A stretch of 64,000 bases of DNA from DATFQE01 sp963739085 (lineage in GTDB: Bacteria > Actinomycetota > Thermoleophilia > Gaiellales > Gaiellaceae), in NCBI GenBank assembly GCA_963739085.1, contig CAVTZA010000004.1, positions 1-64,000 of the forward strand, written 5' to 3'. The notes under the pieces were generated by a model, which made no database searches, was not told the DNA's origin, and worked only from the letters and a program-made list of their open reading frames with translations. Shown here piece by piece: positions 9,043 to 17,532 of the stretch (the stretch's first letter is position 1; each line of letters starts with the position of its first letter). Both the position numbers and the translations under genes were made by a program.

Positions 9043-9260
9043 CCGACGACTGCGGCTCCGGTCACTGCATCACGTGCTCGGACGAAGGGGTCGCGATGCG
9101 GGTGGTCTCCCGCACCCATGACGGGCTCGCCCAGTGCGTGGACGACACCGGTGCACGAAGCGTCGTCATGACCGACCTCGTCGGCGAGGTGGCGCAAGGT
9201 GACCGCGTCCTCGTCCACGCGGGGGTCGCGCTCAGCCGGCTCGAGGAGGCCGCCGCGTGA
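9039..9260 (+). CDS. HypC/HupF-like second chaperone
   Basis: A short (73 residues) HypC-fold protein: RVVSRTHDGLAQCVDDTGARS, split here as strand motifs, then GDRVLVHAGVALSRLEEA matches the C-terminal core of HypC. Unlike HypC, it has no Cys at position 2. Instead its N-terminus holds CGSGHCITC, with three cysteines in nine residues. This form is seen as an extra paralogue in operons of actinobacterial-type hydrogenases. It may act as a dedicated chaperone for the large subunit or a different metal intermediate. It overlaps hypC by four bases and hypD by four bases, which implies tight co-translation. Confidence 0.85.
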   Translation: MTDDCGSGHCITCSDEGVAMRVVSRTHDGLAQCVDDTGARSVVMTDLVGEVAQGDRVLVHAGVALSRLEEAAA

Positions 9261-10372
9261 AGTTCGTCGACGAGTTCCGCGACGCCGAGCTCGGACGGGT
9301 GCTCGCCGCGGAGATCGTCGCCACCGTCGAGCCGGGCCGCCACTACAAGGTCATGGAGGTCTGCGGCGGCCACACCCACACGATCTACAAGTACGGCGTC
9401 GACGACCTCCTCCCCGAGAACGTCGAGCTCGTGCACGGGCCGGGCTGTCCCGTGTGCGTGATCCCGATGGGCCGCGTCGACGACGGGATCGCCGTCGCCC
9501 GCGAGCCGAACGTGATCTTCACCTGCTTCGGCGACATGATGCGCGTGCCCGGAAGCGCCGGCACGCTGCTCGACGCCAAGGCCGAGGGCGCGGACATCCG
9601 CATGGTCTACTCGCCGCTCGACGCCTTGCGGATCGCGAAGCAGAACCCCGACCGCGACGTCGTCTTCTTCGCGATCGGCTTCGAGACGACCGCTCCCTCG
9701 ACCGCGCTGACGCTGATGCGCGCAAAGCGAGAGGGCGTCGGCAACTTCCTCTGCTTCTGCAACCACGTCACGATCCTGCCGCCGCTGCGTGCGCTGCTCG
9801 AGTCGCCCGATCTGCGGCTCGACGGCTTCATCGGCCCCGGACACGTCTCGACCGTCGTCGGAGCGCGGCCCTTCGAGTTCATCCCCGCCGACTACGAGAA
9901 GCCGGTCGTGATCTCCGGCTTCGAGCCGCTCGACCTCCTGCAGTCGGTCTACATGGTGCTGCGCCAGCTGGCCGAGGCCCGATGCGAGGTCGAGAACCAG
10001 TACAGGCGCGTCGTCCCGTACGACGGCAACCCGGCTGCGCTCAAGGTGATGGCCGAGGTGTTCGAGCTGCGTCCGCACTTCGAGTGGCGCGGGCTCGGCT
10101 TCATCTCGCACAGCGGGCTGAAACTGACCGACGCCTACGCCGGCCTCGACGCGGAGCGCAAGTACCTCGTGCCGGGCGTGCGCGTCGCCGATCCGAAGGC
10201 CTGCCAGTGCGGTGAGGTGCTCAAGGGCGTGATCAAGCCGTGGGAGTGCAAGGTCTTCGGCACCGCCTGCACGCCGGAGCGGCCGATCGGGACGTGCATG
10301 GTCTCCTCAGAGGGAGCCTGCGCTGCGTACTACAACTACGGCCGCTTCGCGCGAGAGAGGCAGGTCGTGTAA
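9257..10372 (+). CDS. hypD: Hydrogenase maturation protein HypD
   Basis: HypD is the iron-sulfur scaffold on which the Fe(CN)2CO fragment is built with HypC and HypE. The 371 residues carry the diagnostic motifs: MEVCGGHTH near residue 35, GPGCPVCV near 59-66, GFETTAPSTA, GFIGPGHVS, and the C-terminal cysteines for the 4Fe-4S cluster (CQCGE, CTPERPIGTCMVSSEGAC). Length is typical. The GTG start overlaps the stop of the upstream chaperone gene (GTGA). Its stop overlaps the ATG of hypE by one base. Confidence 0.97.
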   Translation: MKFVDEFRDAELGRVLAAEIVATVEPGRHYKVMEVCGGHTHTIYKYGVDDLLPENVELVHGPGCPVCVIPMGRVDDGIAVAREPNVIFTCFGDMMRVPGSAGTLLDAKAEGADIRMVYSPLDALRIAKQNPDRDVVFFAIGFETTAPSTALTLMRAKREGVGNFLCFCNHVTILPPLRALLESPDLRLDGFIGPGHVSTVVGARPFEFIPADYEKPVVISGFEPLDLLQSVYMVLRQLAEARCEVENQYRRVVPYDGNPAALKVMAEVFELRPHFEWRGLGFISHSGLKLTDAYAGLDAERKYLVPGVRVADPKACQCGEVLKGVIKPWECKVFGTACTPERPIGTCMVSSEGACAAYYNYGRFARERQVV

Positions 10373-11460
10373 TGGGCGACTTGGGCGTCCGGGAGCGCGA
10401 GCAGCATGCGCTCGACCTGATCGAGCGGGTGCGCTCGAAGCCGCCGCGCTTCCGCGACGCCCAGATCACCATGGCTCACGGCGCCGGCGGCAAGGCCTCG
10501 CAGACGCTGATCGAGGGCCTGCTCGTCCCGGCCTTCGGCTCCGAGAGCCTGCGTGCCCTCGACGACGCGGGCCTCGTCGGGCTCGAGGGGAAGACGCTGG
10601 CGCTGACGACCGACAGCTACGTGGTCAAGCCGATCCGGTTCCCGGGCGGCTCGATCGGCGAGCTGGCAGTGAACGGCACGGTCAACGACCTCGCGGTCAG
10701 CGGCGCACGCCCCCTGGCCCTGACGCTGTCGCTCGTGCTGGAGGAAGGGCTCGACGCCGCCGAGCTCCGGGCCGAGGTCGAGGCGATCGCCGCCGCCGCG
10801 CAGGCTGCGGGGGTCGAGATCGTCGCGGGCGACACCAAGGTCGTCGAGCGCGGCCACTGCGACTCGATGTACGTCACCACGACCGGGATCGGCGAGGTCG
10901 ACCCGCGGGCCAAGCTGTCGCCGACGTCGCTGCGGCCGGGCGACCGCATCCTCGTCTCCGGCTCGATCGGCGCGCACGGGACGGCCGTGATGCTCGCGCG
11001 CGGCGAGTTCGAGCTCGAGGCGGCCGTCGAGTCGGACACGTGCTCGCTCTGGCCGGCGGTGGACGCGCTGCTCGCGGCGGCCGGCCCGTCCCTCCGCTGC
11101 CTGCGGGACGCCACCCGCGGCGGCGTGGCGACAGTCCTGAACGAGCTCGCTCGTGCCTCCGCCGCCGCGATCGTCGTACGCGAGGCACACATTCCGGTCG
11201 AGCCCGCCGTGGCGGGCGCGTGCGAGATCCTGGGGATCGACCCCATGTACGTGGCCAACGAGGGCAAGCTCGTCGCCTTCGTCGGCCCGGAGGGAGCGGA
11301 GGCCGCCCTCGCCGCACTCCACGCCGCGGGGTGCGAGGACGCCGCCGAGATCGGAGAGGTGAAGACGGACCCGCCGGGGATGGTTCTGGTCGAGACCGCC
11401 TTCGGAGGCAAGAGAGTGATGGATCTGCTTGTCGGCGATCCGCTGCCGCGGATCTGCTGA
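10372..11460 (+). CDS. hypE: Hydrogenase maturation protein HypE
   Basis: HypE dehydrates the thiocarboxamide that HypF makes on its C-terminal cysteine, yielding the thiocyanate that donates CN to iron. The 362-residue protein has the PurM/ThiL-like ATP-binding core (MAHGAGGKAS, LTTDSYVVKP, NGTVNDLAVSGA, DTKVV) and ends in PRIC, exactly the conserved C-terminus with the reactive Cys as last residue. ATG at 10372 overlaps the hypD stop by one base. It lies 15 bases before hhyS. Confidence 0.97.
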   Translation: MGDLGVREREQHALDLIERVRSKPPRFRDAQITMAHGAGGKASQTLIEGLLVPAFGSESLRALDDAGLVGLEGKTLALTTDSYVVKPIRFPGGSIGELAVNGTVNDLAVSGARPLALTLSLVLEEGLDAAELRAEVEAIAAAAQAAGVEIVAGDTKVVERGHCDSMYVTTTGIGEVDPRAKLSPTSLRPGDRILVSGSIGAHGTAVMLARGEFELEAAVESDTCSLWPAVDALLAAAGPSLRCLRDATRGGVATVLNELARASAAAIVVREAHIPVEPAVAGACEILGIDPMYVANEGKLVAFVGPEGAEAALAALHAAGCEDAAEIGEVKTDPPGMVLVETAFGGKRVMDLLVGDPLPRIC

Positions 11461-11475
11461 GGAAGGGAGCGCTCT

Positions 11476-12546
11476 ATGGCAAGTGTCGAGTTCGTCCCGC
11501 GTCAGAAGGAGACGGAGCAGGTCACTGCCCACGTCATCTGGATGACGACCGGGCTCAGCTGCGACGGCGACTCGGTTGCGATGACCTCGGCGACGAGCCC
11601 GTCGCTGGAGGACCTCATCACCGGCGTCATCCCGGGCATGCCGCGCGTGGTCGTGCACAACCCCGTGCTCGCCTACGAGAACGGGCAGGAGTTCATGCAG
11701 GCGTGGTGGGACGCGGAGGCCGGCAAGCTCGACCCGTTCGTCCTGGTCCTCGAGGGCTCGGTCCCGAACGAGGAGATCAACGGCGAGGGCCACTGGGCGG
11801 CGATGGGCCTCGACCCCGAGACCGGTCAGCCGATCACGACGAACGAGTGGCTCGACCGACTGGCGCCGAAGGCCGCGGCCGTCGTCGCCCTGGGCACGTG
11901 CGCCACGTACGGCGGCATCCCCGCGATGGCGAACAACCCCACCGGGGCGATGGGTCTCGCCGACTATCTGGGCTGGAACTTCCGCTCGAAGGCCGGCCTG
12001 CCGATCGTGAACATCCCCGGCTGCCCCGCGCAGCCCGACAACACGACCGAGACGCTCCTCTACCTCGTGCTGCACCTGGGCGGGCTGGCTCCGCCGCCCG
12101 ACCTGGACGAGGCGCTCCGGCCGCGTTGGCTGTTCGAGCGCACGGTCCGCGAGAGCTGCAACCGCGGCGGGTTCTCGGAAGAGGGCGAGTTCGCGACCGA
12201 GTACGGCGCCGACTACCGCTGCCTCGTCAAGCTCGGCTGCAAGGGCCCGGTGGTGAAGTGCAACGTGCCCGTTCGCGGCTGGCAGAGCGGAATCGGCGGC
12301 TGCCCGAACGTCGGCGGCATCTGCATGGCCTGCACGATGCCGGGCTTCCCCGACAAGTTCATGCCGTTCATGGACGAGGACCGCTGGGGCGGGCTCGCAT
12401 CCAACACCGAGCGCTTCACGATCGGCCCGATGGTCCGCTACTTCCGCCGACGGAACATCCAGAAGAAGTACGACGTCGAGCCGGAACACCGGACGCGCGG
12501 ACGCCAGCTGACGACCGGCTACCAGCCGCGCCACTACGCGAAGTGA
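11476..12546 (+). CDS. hhyS: [NiFe] hydrogenase small subunit, group 1h (actinobacterial type)
   Basis: The electron-transfer subunit of the high-affinity, oxygen-tolerant hydrogenase that oxidises H2 at trace levels. The 356 residues show the proximal-cluster motif in the altered form C29-D-G-D32, where Asp replaces the usual second Cys, as described for the actinobacterial-type enzyme. Further cluster motifs follow: GTCATYGG, NIPGCPAQPDN, then LGCKGPVVKCN and GGCPNVGGICMACTMPGFPD for the medial and distal clusters. There is no Tat signal at the N-terminus, so a cytoplasmic site is likely. The start has a strong ribosome site (GGAAGGGAG). It lies directly upstream of hhyL. Confidence 0.95.
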   Translation: MASVEFVPRQKETEQVTAHVIWMTTGLSCDGDSVAMTSATSPSLEDLITGVIPGMPRVVVHNPVLAYENGQEFMQAWWDAEAGKLDPFVLVLEGSVPNEEINGEGHWAAMGLDPETGQPITTNEWLDRLAPKAAAVVALGTCATYGGIPAMANNPTGAMGLADYLGWNFRSKAGLPIVNIPGCPAQPDNTTETLLYLVLHLGGLAPPPDLDEALRPRWLFERTVRESCNRGGFSEEGEFATEYGADYRCLVKLGCKGPVVKCNVPVRGWQSGIGGCPNVGGICMACTMPGFPDKFMPFMDEDRWGGLASNTERFTIGPMVRYFRRRNIQKKYDVEPEHRTRGRQLTTGYQPRHYAK

Positions 12547-12575
12547 CCACGACCACGGACGAGAGGAGCTGAGAG

Positions 12576-14357
12576 ATGGCGACAGTCGAGAAGCCTCGCG
12601 AGAAGCGCGAAGTCCTCGTCAAGGAGATGTCGTGGGACCCGATCACCCGGATCGTCGGCTCGCTGGGGATCCACACGGAGATCGACTTCGCGAATCAGCA
12701 GGTGCTCAAGTGCTACAGCACGTCGATGGTGTTCCGCGGCTTCGACATCTTCATGAAGGGCATCGACCCGCGTGACGCCCACTTCATCACGAGCCGCATC
12801 TGCGGCATCTGCGGCGACAACCACTGCACCACGTCGTGCCTCAACCAGAACATGGCCTACGGGGTGAAGCCGCCGAAGCTCGGCGACTACGCCTTCAACC
12901 TGGCCGAGACCGCCGACTACATGTTCGACCACGCGATCTTCAACGACTGCATGGCGAACGTGGACTTCTGCGAGCAGATGGTGAAGGAGACGAACCCGTC
13001 ACTGCTCGCCAAGGCGGAGAAGACGCCGGCCGAGCACTCGTCGATCCACGGCTACAAGACGATCGCCGACATCATGCGCGGGCTCAACCCCTTCACCGGC
13101 GACTTCTACCTGGAGACGCTCGGGGTCTCGCGCTACACGCGCGAGATGTACTGCCTCTTCGGAGGCCGGCACACGCACCCGTCGACGATCATGCCCGGCG
13201 GCTGCAGCGCCCACATCACGCACCAGACGATGACGGACTACTACGTGCGTCTGATGCGCTACTTCGAGTACGTGAAGCGCACGGTCCCGATGCACGACGA
13301 CCTGTACGACTTCTTCCTCGACGAGCTCCCGGGCTACGACATGGTCGGCTACAGGGACACGAACCTCGTCTGCTGGGGCGCGTTCGACGACCCCGACTAC
13401 GTCGACTACGACTACAAGAACATGACCGAGTGGGGGCGGAAGCGCTTCGTCACACCGGGGATCGTGATCAACGGCGAGCTCGTCACGACCGACCTCGTCG
13501 AGATCAACCTCATGATCCGCATCCTCCTCGGCTCGTCTTACTTCGAGAGCTGGGAGAACGAGGAGACCTTCGTCACCCAGGATCCGCTCGGCAACCCGGT
13601 CAGCAAGGACCACCCCTGGAACAAGACGACGATCCCGAAGCCGCAGAAGCGCGACTTCGCGGACAAGTACAGCTGGGTCGTGTCGCCGCGGATCTACGAC
13701 AAGCGCACCGACACGCACGTCTGCTGCGACACGGGCGGCGGGCCGTTCGCGCGCCAGTGGGTGACCGCGAAGGCGGGGCTGCTCGACATCGGCTACCTCA
13801 AGGCGACCGGCGAGAGCCTCGAGATGCACCTGCCGAAGACGGCCTCGATGCCGGAGATGTCGCTGACGTGGAAGGTGCCCGAGAAGTCCAACGCGATCGA
13901 GCGCGACCGCGCCCGGTCGTACCACCAGGCCTACTCGGCGCTCGTCGGGCTCTACAACCTCGAGAAGGGGCTCGAGGAGGTCCGGGCCGGCCGCAACAAG
14001 AGCTGGAACAGCTTCAAGGTCCCCGAGGAGGCGATCAGCGTGGGCTTCCACGAGGCCGCCCGCGGCGTGCTCTCGCACCACATGGTGATCAGGGACGGGA
14101 AGGTCGCGAACTACCAGCCCTACCCGCCCACGCCCTGGAACGCGTCGTCGCGGGACGTCCACGGCACTCCGGGCCCCTACGAGGACGCCGTGCAGAACAC
14201 GCCGATCTTCGAGGAGAACGGCCCGGACAACTTCAAGGGCATCGACATCATGCGGGCGGTGCGGAGCTTCGATCCGTGCCTTCCCTGCGGGGTGCACATG
14301 TACCTCGGGCAGGGCCGCGTCAAGAAGGTGGTGCACACGCCGACGGGCCTCGCTTAG
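12576..14357 (+). CDS. hhyL: [NiFe] hydrogenase large subunit, group 1h
   Basis: The catalytic subunit holding the NiFe centre. Of 593 residues, the N-terminal ligand motif is RICGICGDNHC (residues 74-84, ligands C76 and C79) and the C-terminal one is DPCLPCGVH (566-574, ligands C568 and C571). Nineteen residues follow His574 and would be removed by the maturation protease encoded at 17529-18035. The sequence belongs to the actinobacterial type (long insertions, GGRHTHPSTIMPGG). The ATG follows a GAGAGGAG ribosome site 29 bases after hhyS. A NifU-Rieske gene follows after nine bases. Confidence 0.97.
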   Translation: MATVEKPREKREVLVKEMSWDPITRIVGSLGIHTEIDFANQQVLKCYSTSMVFRGFDIFMKGIDPRDAHFITSRICGICGDNHCTTSCLNQNMAYGVKPPKLGDYAFNLAETADYMFDHAIFNDCMANVDFCEQMVKETNPSLLAKAEKTPAEHSSIHGYKTIADIMRGLNPFTGDFYLETLGVSRYTREMYCLFGGRHTHPSTIMPGGCSAHITHQTMTDYYVRLMRYFEYVKRTVPMHDDLYDFFLDELPGYDMVGYRDTNLVCWGAFDDPDYVDYDYKNMTEWGRKRFVTPGIVINGELVTTDLVEINLMIRILLGSSYFESWENEETFVTQDPLGNPVSKDHPWNKTTIPKPQKRDFADKYSWVVSPRIYDKRTDTHVCCDTGGGPFARQWVTAKAGLLDIGYLKATGESLEMHLPKTASMPEMSLTWKVPEKSNAIERDRARSYHQAYSALVGLYNLEKGLEEVRAGRNKSWNSFKVPEEAISVGFHEAARGVLSHHMVIRDGKVANYQPYPPTPWNASSRDVHGTPGPYEDAVQNTPIFEENGPDNFKGIDIMRAVRSFDPCLPCGVHMYLGQGRVKKVVHTPTGLA

Positions 14358-14366
14358 AGGTCGGAC

Positions 14367-15204
14367 ATGGAGACCGTCGATCGGGTCCAGGAGCTCGTCA
14401 CCCGCGTCGAGGCGCTCGACGACCCCGTCGCGCGCGAGACTGCCCAGGAGCTACTGGACGCCGTGCTCGAGCTGTACGGCGACGGGCTCGAGCGGATCGT
14501 CCACGCGCTCGACGAGGCCGGCGACGCAGGCGCCGAGGTCAAGGAGGCGCTCGCCGCCGACGGCGTCGTCTCGAGCCTGCTCCTGATCCACGGCCTCTAC
14601 CCGGTGCCGCTCGAGGAGCGCGTGCAGGAGGCGCTCGAGCGGGTCCGGCCCTACATGGAGTCCCACGCCGGCGGCGTCGAGCTCCTCTCGCTCGAGGACG
14701 ACGTCGCCCGCCTCCGTCTGCACGGCAGCTGCGACGGCTGCGCCGCCTCCGCCTCGACGCTCGAGCTCGCGATCAAGCAGGAGCTCGAGGCGCTGGCGCC
14801 CGACCTCGCGGGGATCGAGGTGGAGGGCGTGGTGCAGCCACCGTCGTTCTCGGGCAAGGCGCTGCCGCTCGCCCCGGCCGCCGCCGAGCACGCCTTCGTG
14901 GACGACGCTCGACGTCGAGAGCCCGGACGGCGACGGCGCGACGCGGGCGACCGTGAACGGCACGCGGCTGCTGCTCGCGAACGTCGGCGGCACCCTGCTC
15001 GCCTACCGCGACTCCTGCGCGGCGTGCCGCTCGCCGCTCGTGCACGGGCAGCTCGAAGACGGGATGCTGACCTGCCCCTCGTGCTCGCGGCGCTACGCGC
15101 TCCCGCTCGCCGGCCGCGTCGTCGGCGGCGACGAGCCGCTCCAGCTGACGCCGGTGCCGCTGCTCGTCGAGGACGGCGCCGTCAAGGTGGCCCTCGCCGG
15201 ATGA
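14367..15204 (+). pseudogene. NifU-domain plus Rieske-domain protein of the hydrogenase operon, one-base frameshift
   Basis: The N-terminal part is helical, followed by a NifU-like C-terminal domain with GSCDGCAASASTLE (CxxC cluster or scaffold motif). From about 14905 the protein continues one frame over (LDVESPDGDGATRA) into a Rieske-type domain with SCAACRSPLVHG and CPSCSRRYALPL; the second motif has CxxC, not the usual CxxH. Actinobacterial-type hydrogenase loci commonly carry such a NifU-Rieske fusion, so one extra base near 14905 probably breaks it here. In the unshifted frame there is no stop until 15815, so naive gene calling would fuse it to the next gene. A role as an electron-transfer or cluster-delivery partner of HhySL is inferred. 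Stop at 15202-15204 overlaps the next ATG. Confidence 0.7.
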
Positions 15205-15815
15205 ACGCGCACGCCTCCCTGGTACGCGAGCTGCGCAAGCGCGCGGGCGCCCGCGCGCGTGAACCGGCCGAGCAGCCGGAGCTCTGCGACCTCTGCGGCG
15301 CCGAGATCCCGGCGGACCACAGCCACCTCCTCCACCTCGAGGAGCGGCGGATCGCGTGCGTCTGCACGGCGTGCCGCCTGCTCCTCCGCGGGGACAGCCC
15401 GTGGCGCCCGACCGGGACGAGGACGCTGTGGCTCGAGGACTTCGCACTCTCGGACGAGCTCTGGGCGCGCTTCGGCATCCCGATCGGGCTCGCCTTCTTC
15501 CTGACCCGCGCTTCGGGCGGCGTGGTCGCGCTGTACCCGAGCCCGGCCGGCGCGACCGAGTCGGAGCTCGACCTCGAGGCGTGGGATGCGGTCGTCGCGG
15601 CCAACCCGCTGCTCACCGAGCTGGAGCCCGACGTCGAGGGCCTGATCGTCAACCGCCTCGCCGCCCCGCACGAGCATGCGATCGCCCCGATCGACGAGTG
15701 CTACCGGCTCGTCGGGCTGATCAAGGCCTCCTGGCACGGGATCTCGGGCGGGCCGAACGTGGCCGCCGCGGTCGAGAGCTTCTTCGCCGAGCTGCGTGCG
15801 AAGGCGGCCGGATGA
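15201..15815 (+). CDS. DUF5947-like hydrogenase accessory protein
   Basis: A 204-residue protein with two zinc-type cysteine pairs near the N-terminus (CDLCGAEIP and CVCTACRLLL), separated by HSHLLHLEERR, followed by a mixed alpha/beta domain. It matches my memory of the DUF5947 family, found almost only beside group 1h hydrogenases, but I could not test this. No enzymatic motif is visible; a structural or assembly role is likely. ATG at 15201 overlaps the stop of the NifU-Rieske gene, and its own stop overlaps the next start. Confidence 0.8.
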   Translation: MNAHASLVRELRKRAGARAREPAEQPELCDLCGAEIPADHSHLLHLEERRIACVCTACRLLLRGDSPWRPTGTRTLWLEDFALSDELWARFGIPIGLAFFLTRASGGVVALYPSPAGATESELDLEAWDAVVAANPLLTELEPDVEGLIVNRLAAPHEHAIAPIDECYRLVGLIKASWHGISGGPNVAAAVESFFAELRAKAAG

Positions 15816-16489
15816 GCGGGATCGAGGCCGTCGGCAGCGAGAACGGCTCCGGCTCGCGGCCCGAGCCGGAGTTCTCGGTCGTCGGCGCCCGGGCCGAGGA
15901 ACACGCGGCCGCGCCGACGGTGATCTTCTCGCTCAGGGTCCGGGAGCCCTCGGCGCGCGAGATCTACACGATCGCGCTCAGCGCGCAGATCCTCGTCGAC
16001 CCGACCGGCCGCGGCTACGACGAGGACGACCGTGAGGCGCTGTTCGACCTGTTCGGGCCGGCCGGGCAGCTGGTGTCCTCGCTCAAGAGCCTCGTCTGGG
16101 CGCGAGCCGACGTGCTCGTGCCGAGCTTCACGGAGGAGGCGATCTTCGAGCTCCCCGTGGCCTGCACGTACGACCTGGAGGTCGCCTCGGCGAAGTACTT
16201 CGCGTCGCTCCCGGACGGCGTCGCTCCGCTCGACTTCCACTTCAACGGCTCCATCTTCTACCGCGGCGAGCGCGACCGGCTGCAGCTCGTGCAGGTGCCG
16301 TGGAGCTGCACCGCGCGGTACCGGATGCCGGTGGCCGTGTGGCGGCAGGCGATCGCGACCCGGTTCGCCGAGACCGGCTGGCTACGGCTGCACGAGGGGA
16401 CGATCGCCCGTCTGCGCCGCCGCCAGGCGGAGCGCGGCTCGCCGTCGATCGACGACCTGCTCGGCGACCTGCTCGAGGAGGACGCATGA
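15812..16489 (+). CDS. DUF6084-like hydrogenase accessory protein
   Basis: A 225-residue, cysteine-poor protein with a beta-rich core (FSVVGARAEE, FSLRVREPSAREIYTIAL, PLDFHFNGSIFYRG, CTARYRMPVAVWRQAI). It resembles the DUF6084 family, which I know only from group 1h hydrogenase operons. The role is unknown; the start of the domain resembles a sandwich-type binding fold rather than an enzyme. ATG at 15812 overlaps the upstream stop and TGA at 16489 overlaps the next ATG, so it belongs to the same translationally coupled block. Confidence 0.78.
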   Translation: MSGIEAVGSENGSGSRPEPEFSVVGARAEEHAAAPTVIFSLRVREPSAREIYTIALSAQILVDPTGRGYDEDDREALFDLFGPAGQLVSSLKSLVWARADVLVPSFTEEAIFELPVACTYDLEVASAKYFASLPDGVAPLDFHFNGSIFYRGERDRLQLVQVPWSCTARYRMPVAVWRQAIATRFAETGWLRLHEGTIARLRRRQAERGSPSIDDLLGDLLEEDA

Positions 16490-17532
16490 GCGCGCTCGAG
16501 GAGCTCGTCTCGTCGCTCCTCTACGAGGGCTACGCGCTCTATCCCTACACGCCCGGGGCGACCAAGAACGCCACGCCGACGCCGTTCGGGATCGTCTACC
16601 CACCCGCGTACGCGGCGCAGAGCGGCGCGACCTTCGACCACGTGCAGCTCCAGTGCCTGGCGCGAGCCGGCTCGGAGCCGCGGGTGGACGCCGAGGTCTG
16701 CTTCCTGCAGTCCGCGGGCGAACGGCACACCGCTACCGAGCGTCGTGTGACGCCCGGGCCCTTCGCCTTCGGCGAGCTCGAGGGCCGCGTCGACCTCGAC
16801 ATGGAGTCGGTCGCGGAGGGCCTCTGGCGGACGACGGTCCGTGTGGAAAACACCTCGGCCGCCCCCGAGGGCCTCGACCGCGCTGCCGCGCTCGAACGTT
16901 CGCTGCTGTCCACGCACGTCGTAGTCCGCTCCGAGAGCGCCCGCTTCGTCTCGCCGCTCGAGGCCGAGGGCTGCGAGAACGTGAACACCTGGCCGGTGCT
17001 GGCCGGTCCGCAGGACGACACCGTTCTCGGCGCGGCGATCATGCTCCCCGACCACCCGCAGATCGCCCCGCAAAGCCGCGGGCCGCTCTTCGACAACACC
17101 GAGATCGAGGAGGCGCTTCGCCTGCACGTGCTCGCGCTGAGCGACGCCGAGCGTGCCGAGATCTCCGAGCAGGATCCGGCGGTGCGCGAGATGGTCGACC
17201 GCGTCCTGCAGACGACGCCCGACGAGCTGCTCGCGCTACACGGCGTCATGCAGCCCGTGGAGCGCGACCCGCGAGAGGGCGAGCCGGAGGCCGAGATCGA
17301 CGGCGCGACCGTCCACAGAGGGGACAAGCTCGTGCTCCGCCTCGCCGACCGCATCGACCCCTACGACCGCATGCTCGACGGACGCACGGCCACGCTGGAG
17401 CGGATCTACGTCGACTACGAGGGGCGGACATACCTCGGCGTCACGGTCGACAGCGACCCGATGCAGGGCGTCATGCGCGAGAGCGGCCGTTACCTGTTCT
17501 TCTTCGCCGACGAGGTGGAGGTGGCGAGCTGA
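16486..17532 (+). CDS. Hydrogenase-locus conserved protein, unknown function
   Basis: A 348-residue protein without a family name I can give with confidence. It contains LYEGYALYPYTPGATKNATPTPFGIVYPP near the N-terminus (shown here as LYEGYALYPYTP, then PTPFGIVYPP), a PDDTVLG-like central part and a C-terminal beta-rich piece (GDKLVLRLADRIDPYDRMLD, then RIYVDYEGRTYLGVTVD). Similar proteins occur beside group 1h hydrogenases. It is soluble and has few cysteines. It overlaps DUF6084 by four bases and the maturation protease start by about four, so co-translation with hydrogenase assembly genes is likely. Confidence 0.75.
   Translation: MSALEELVSSLLYEGYALYPYTPGATKNATPTPFGIVYPPAYAAQSGATFDHVQLQCLARAGSEPRVDAEVCFLQSAGERHTATERRVTPGPFAFGELEGRVDLDMESVAEGLWRTTVRVENTSAAPEGLDRAAALERSLLSTHVVVRSESARFVSPLEAEGCENVNTWPVLAGPQDDTVLGAAIMLPDHPQIAPQSRGPLFDNTEIEEALRLHVLALSDAERAEISEQDPAVREMVDRVLQTTPDELLALHGVMQPVERDPREGEPEAEIDGATVHRGDKLVLRLADRIDPYDRMLDGRTATLERIYVDYEGRTYLGVTVDSDPMQGVMRESGRYLFFFADEVEVAS

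Noticed and set aside
10336..12534. A 732-codon minus-strand frame antisense to hypE and hhyS
   Set aside because: Arg/Asp/Val-rich antisense translation of well-supported genes; no domain.
12836..14956. A 706-codon open frame on the plus strand inside the hydrogenase large subunit
   Set aside because: It is out of frame with hhyL, whose motifs are unmistakable; its translation is Arg/Pro/His-rich without any domain. High GC leaves long chance frames.
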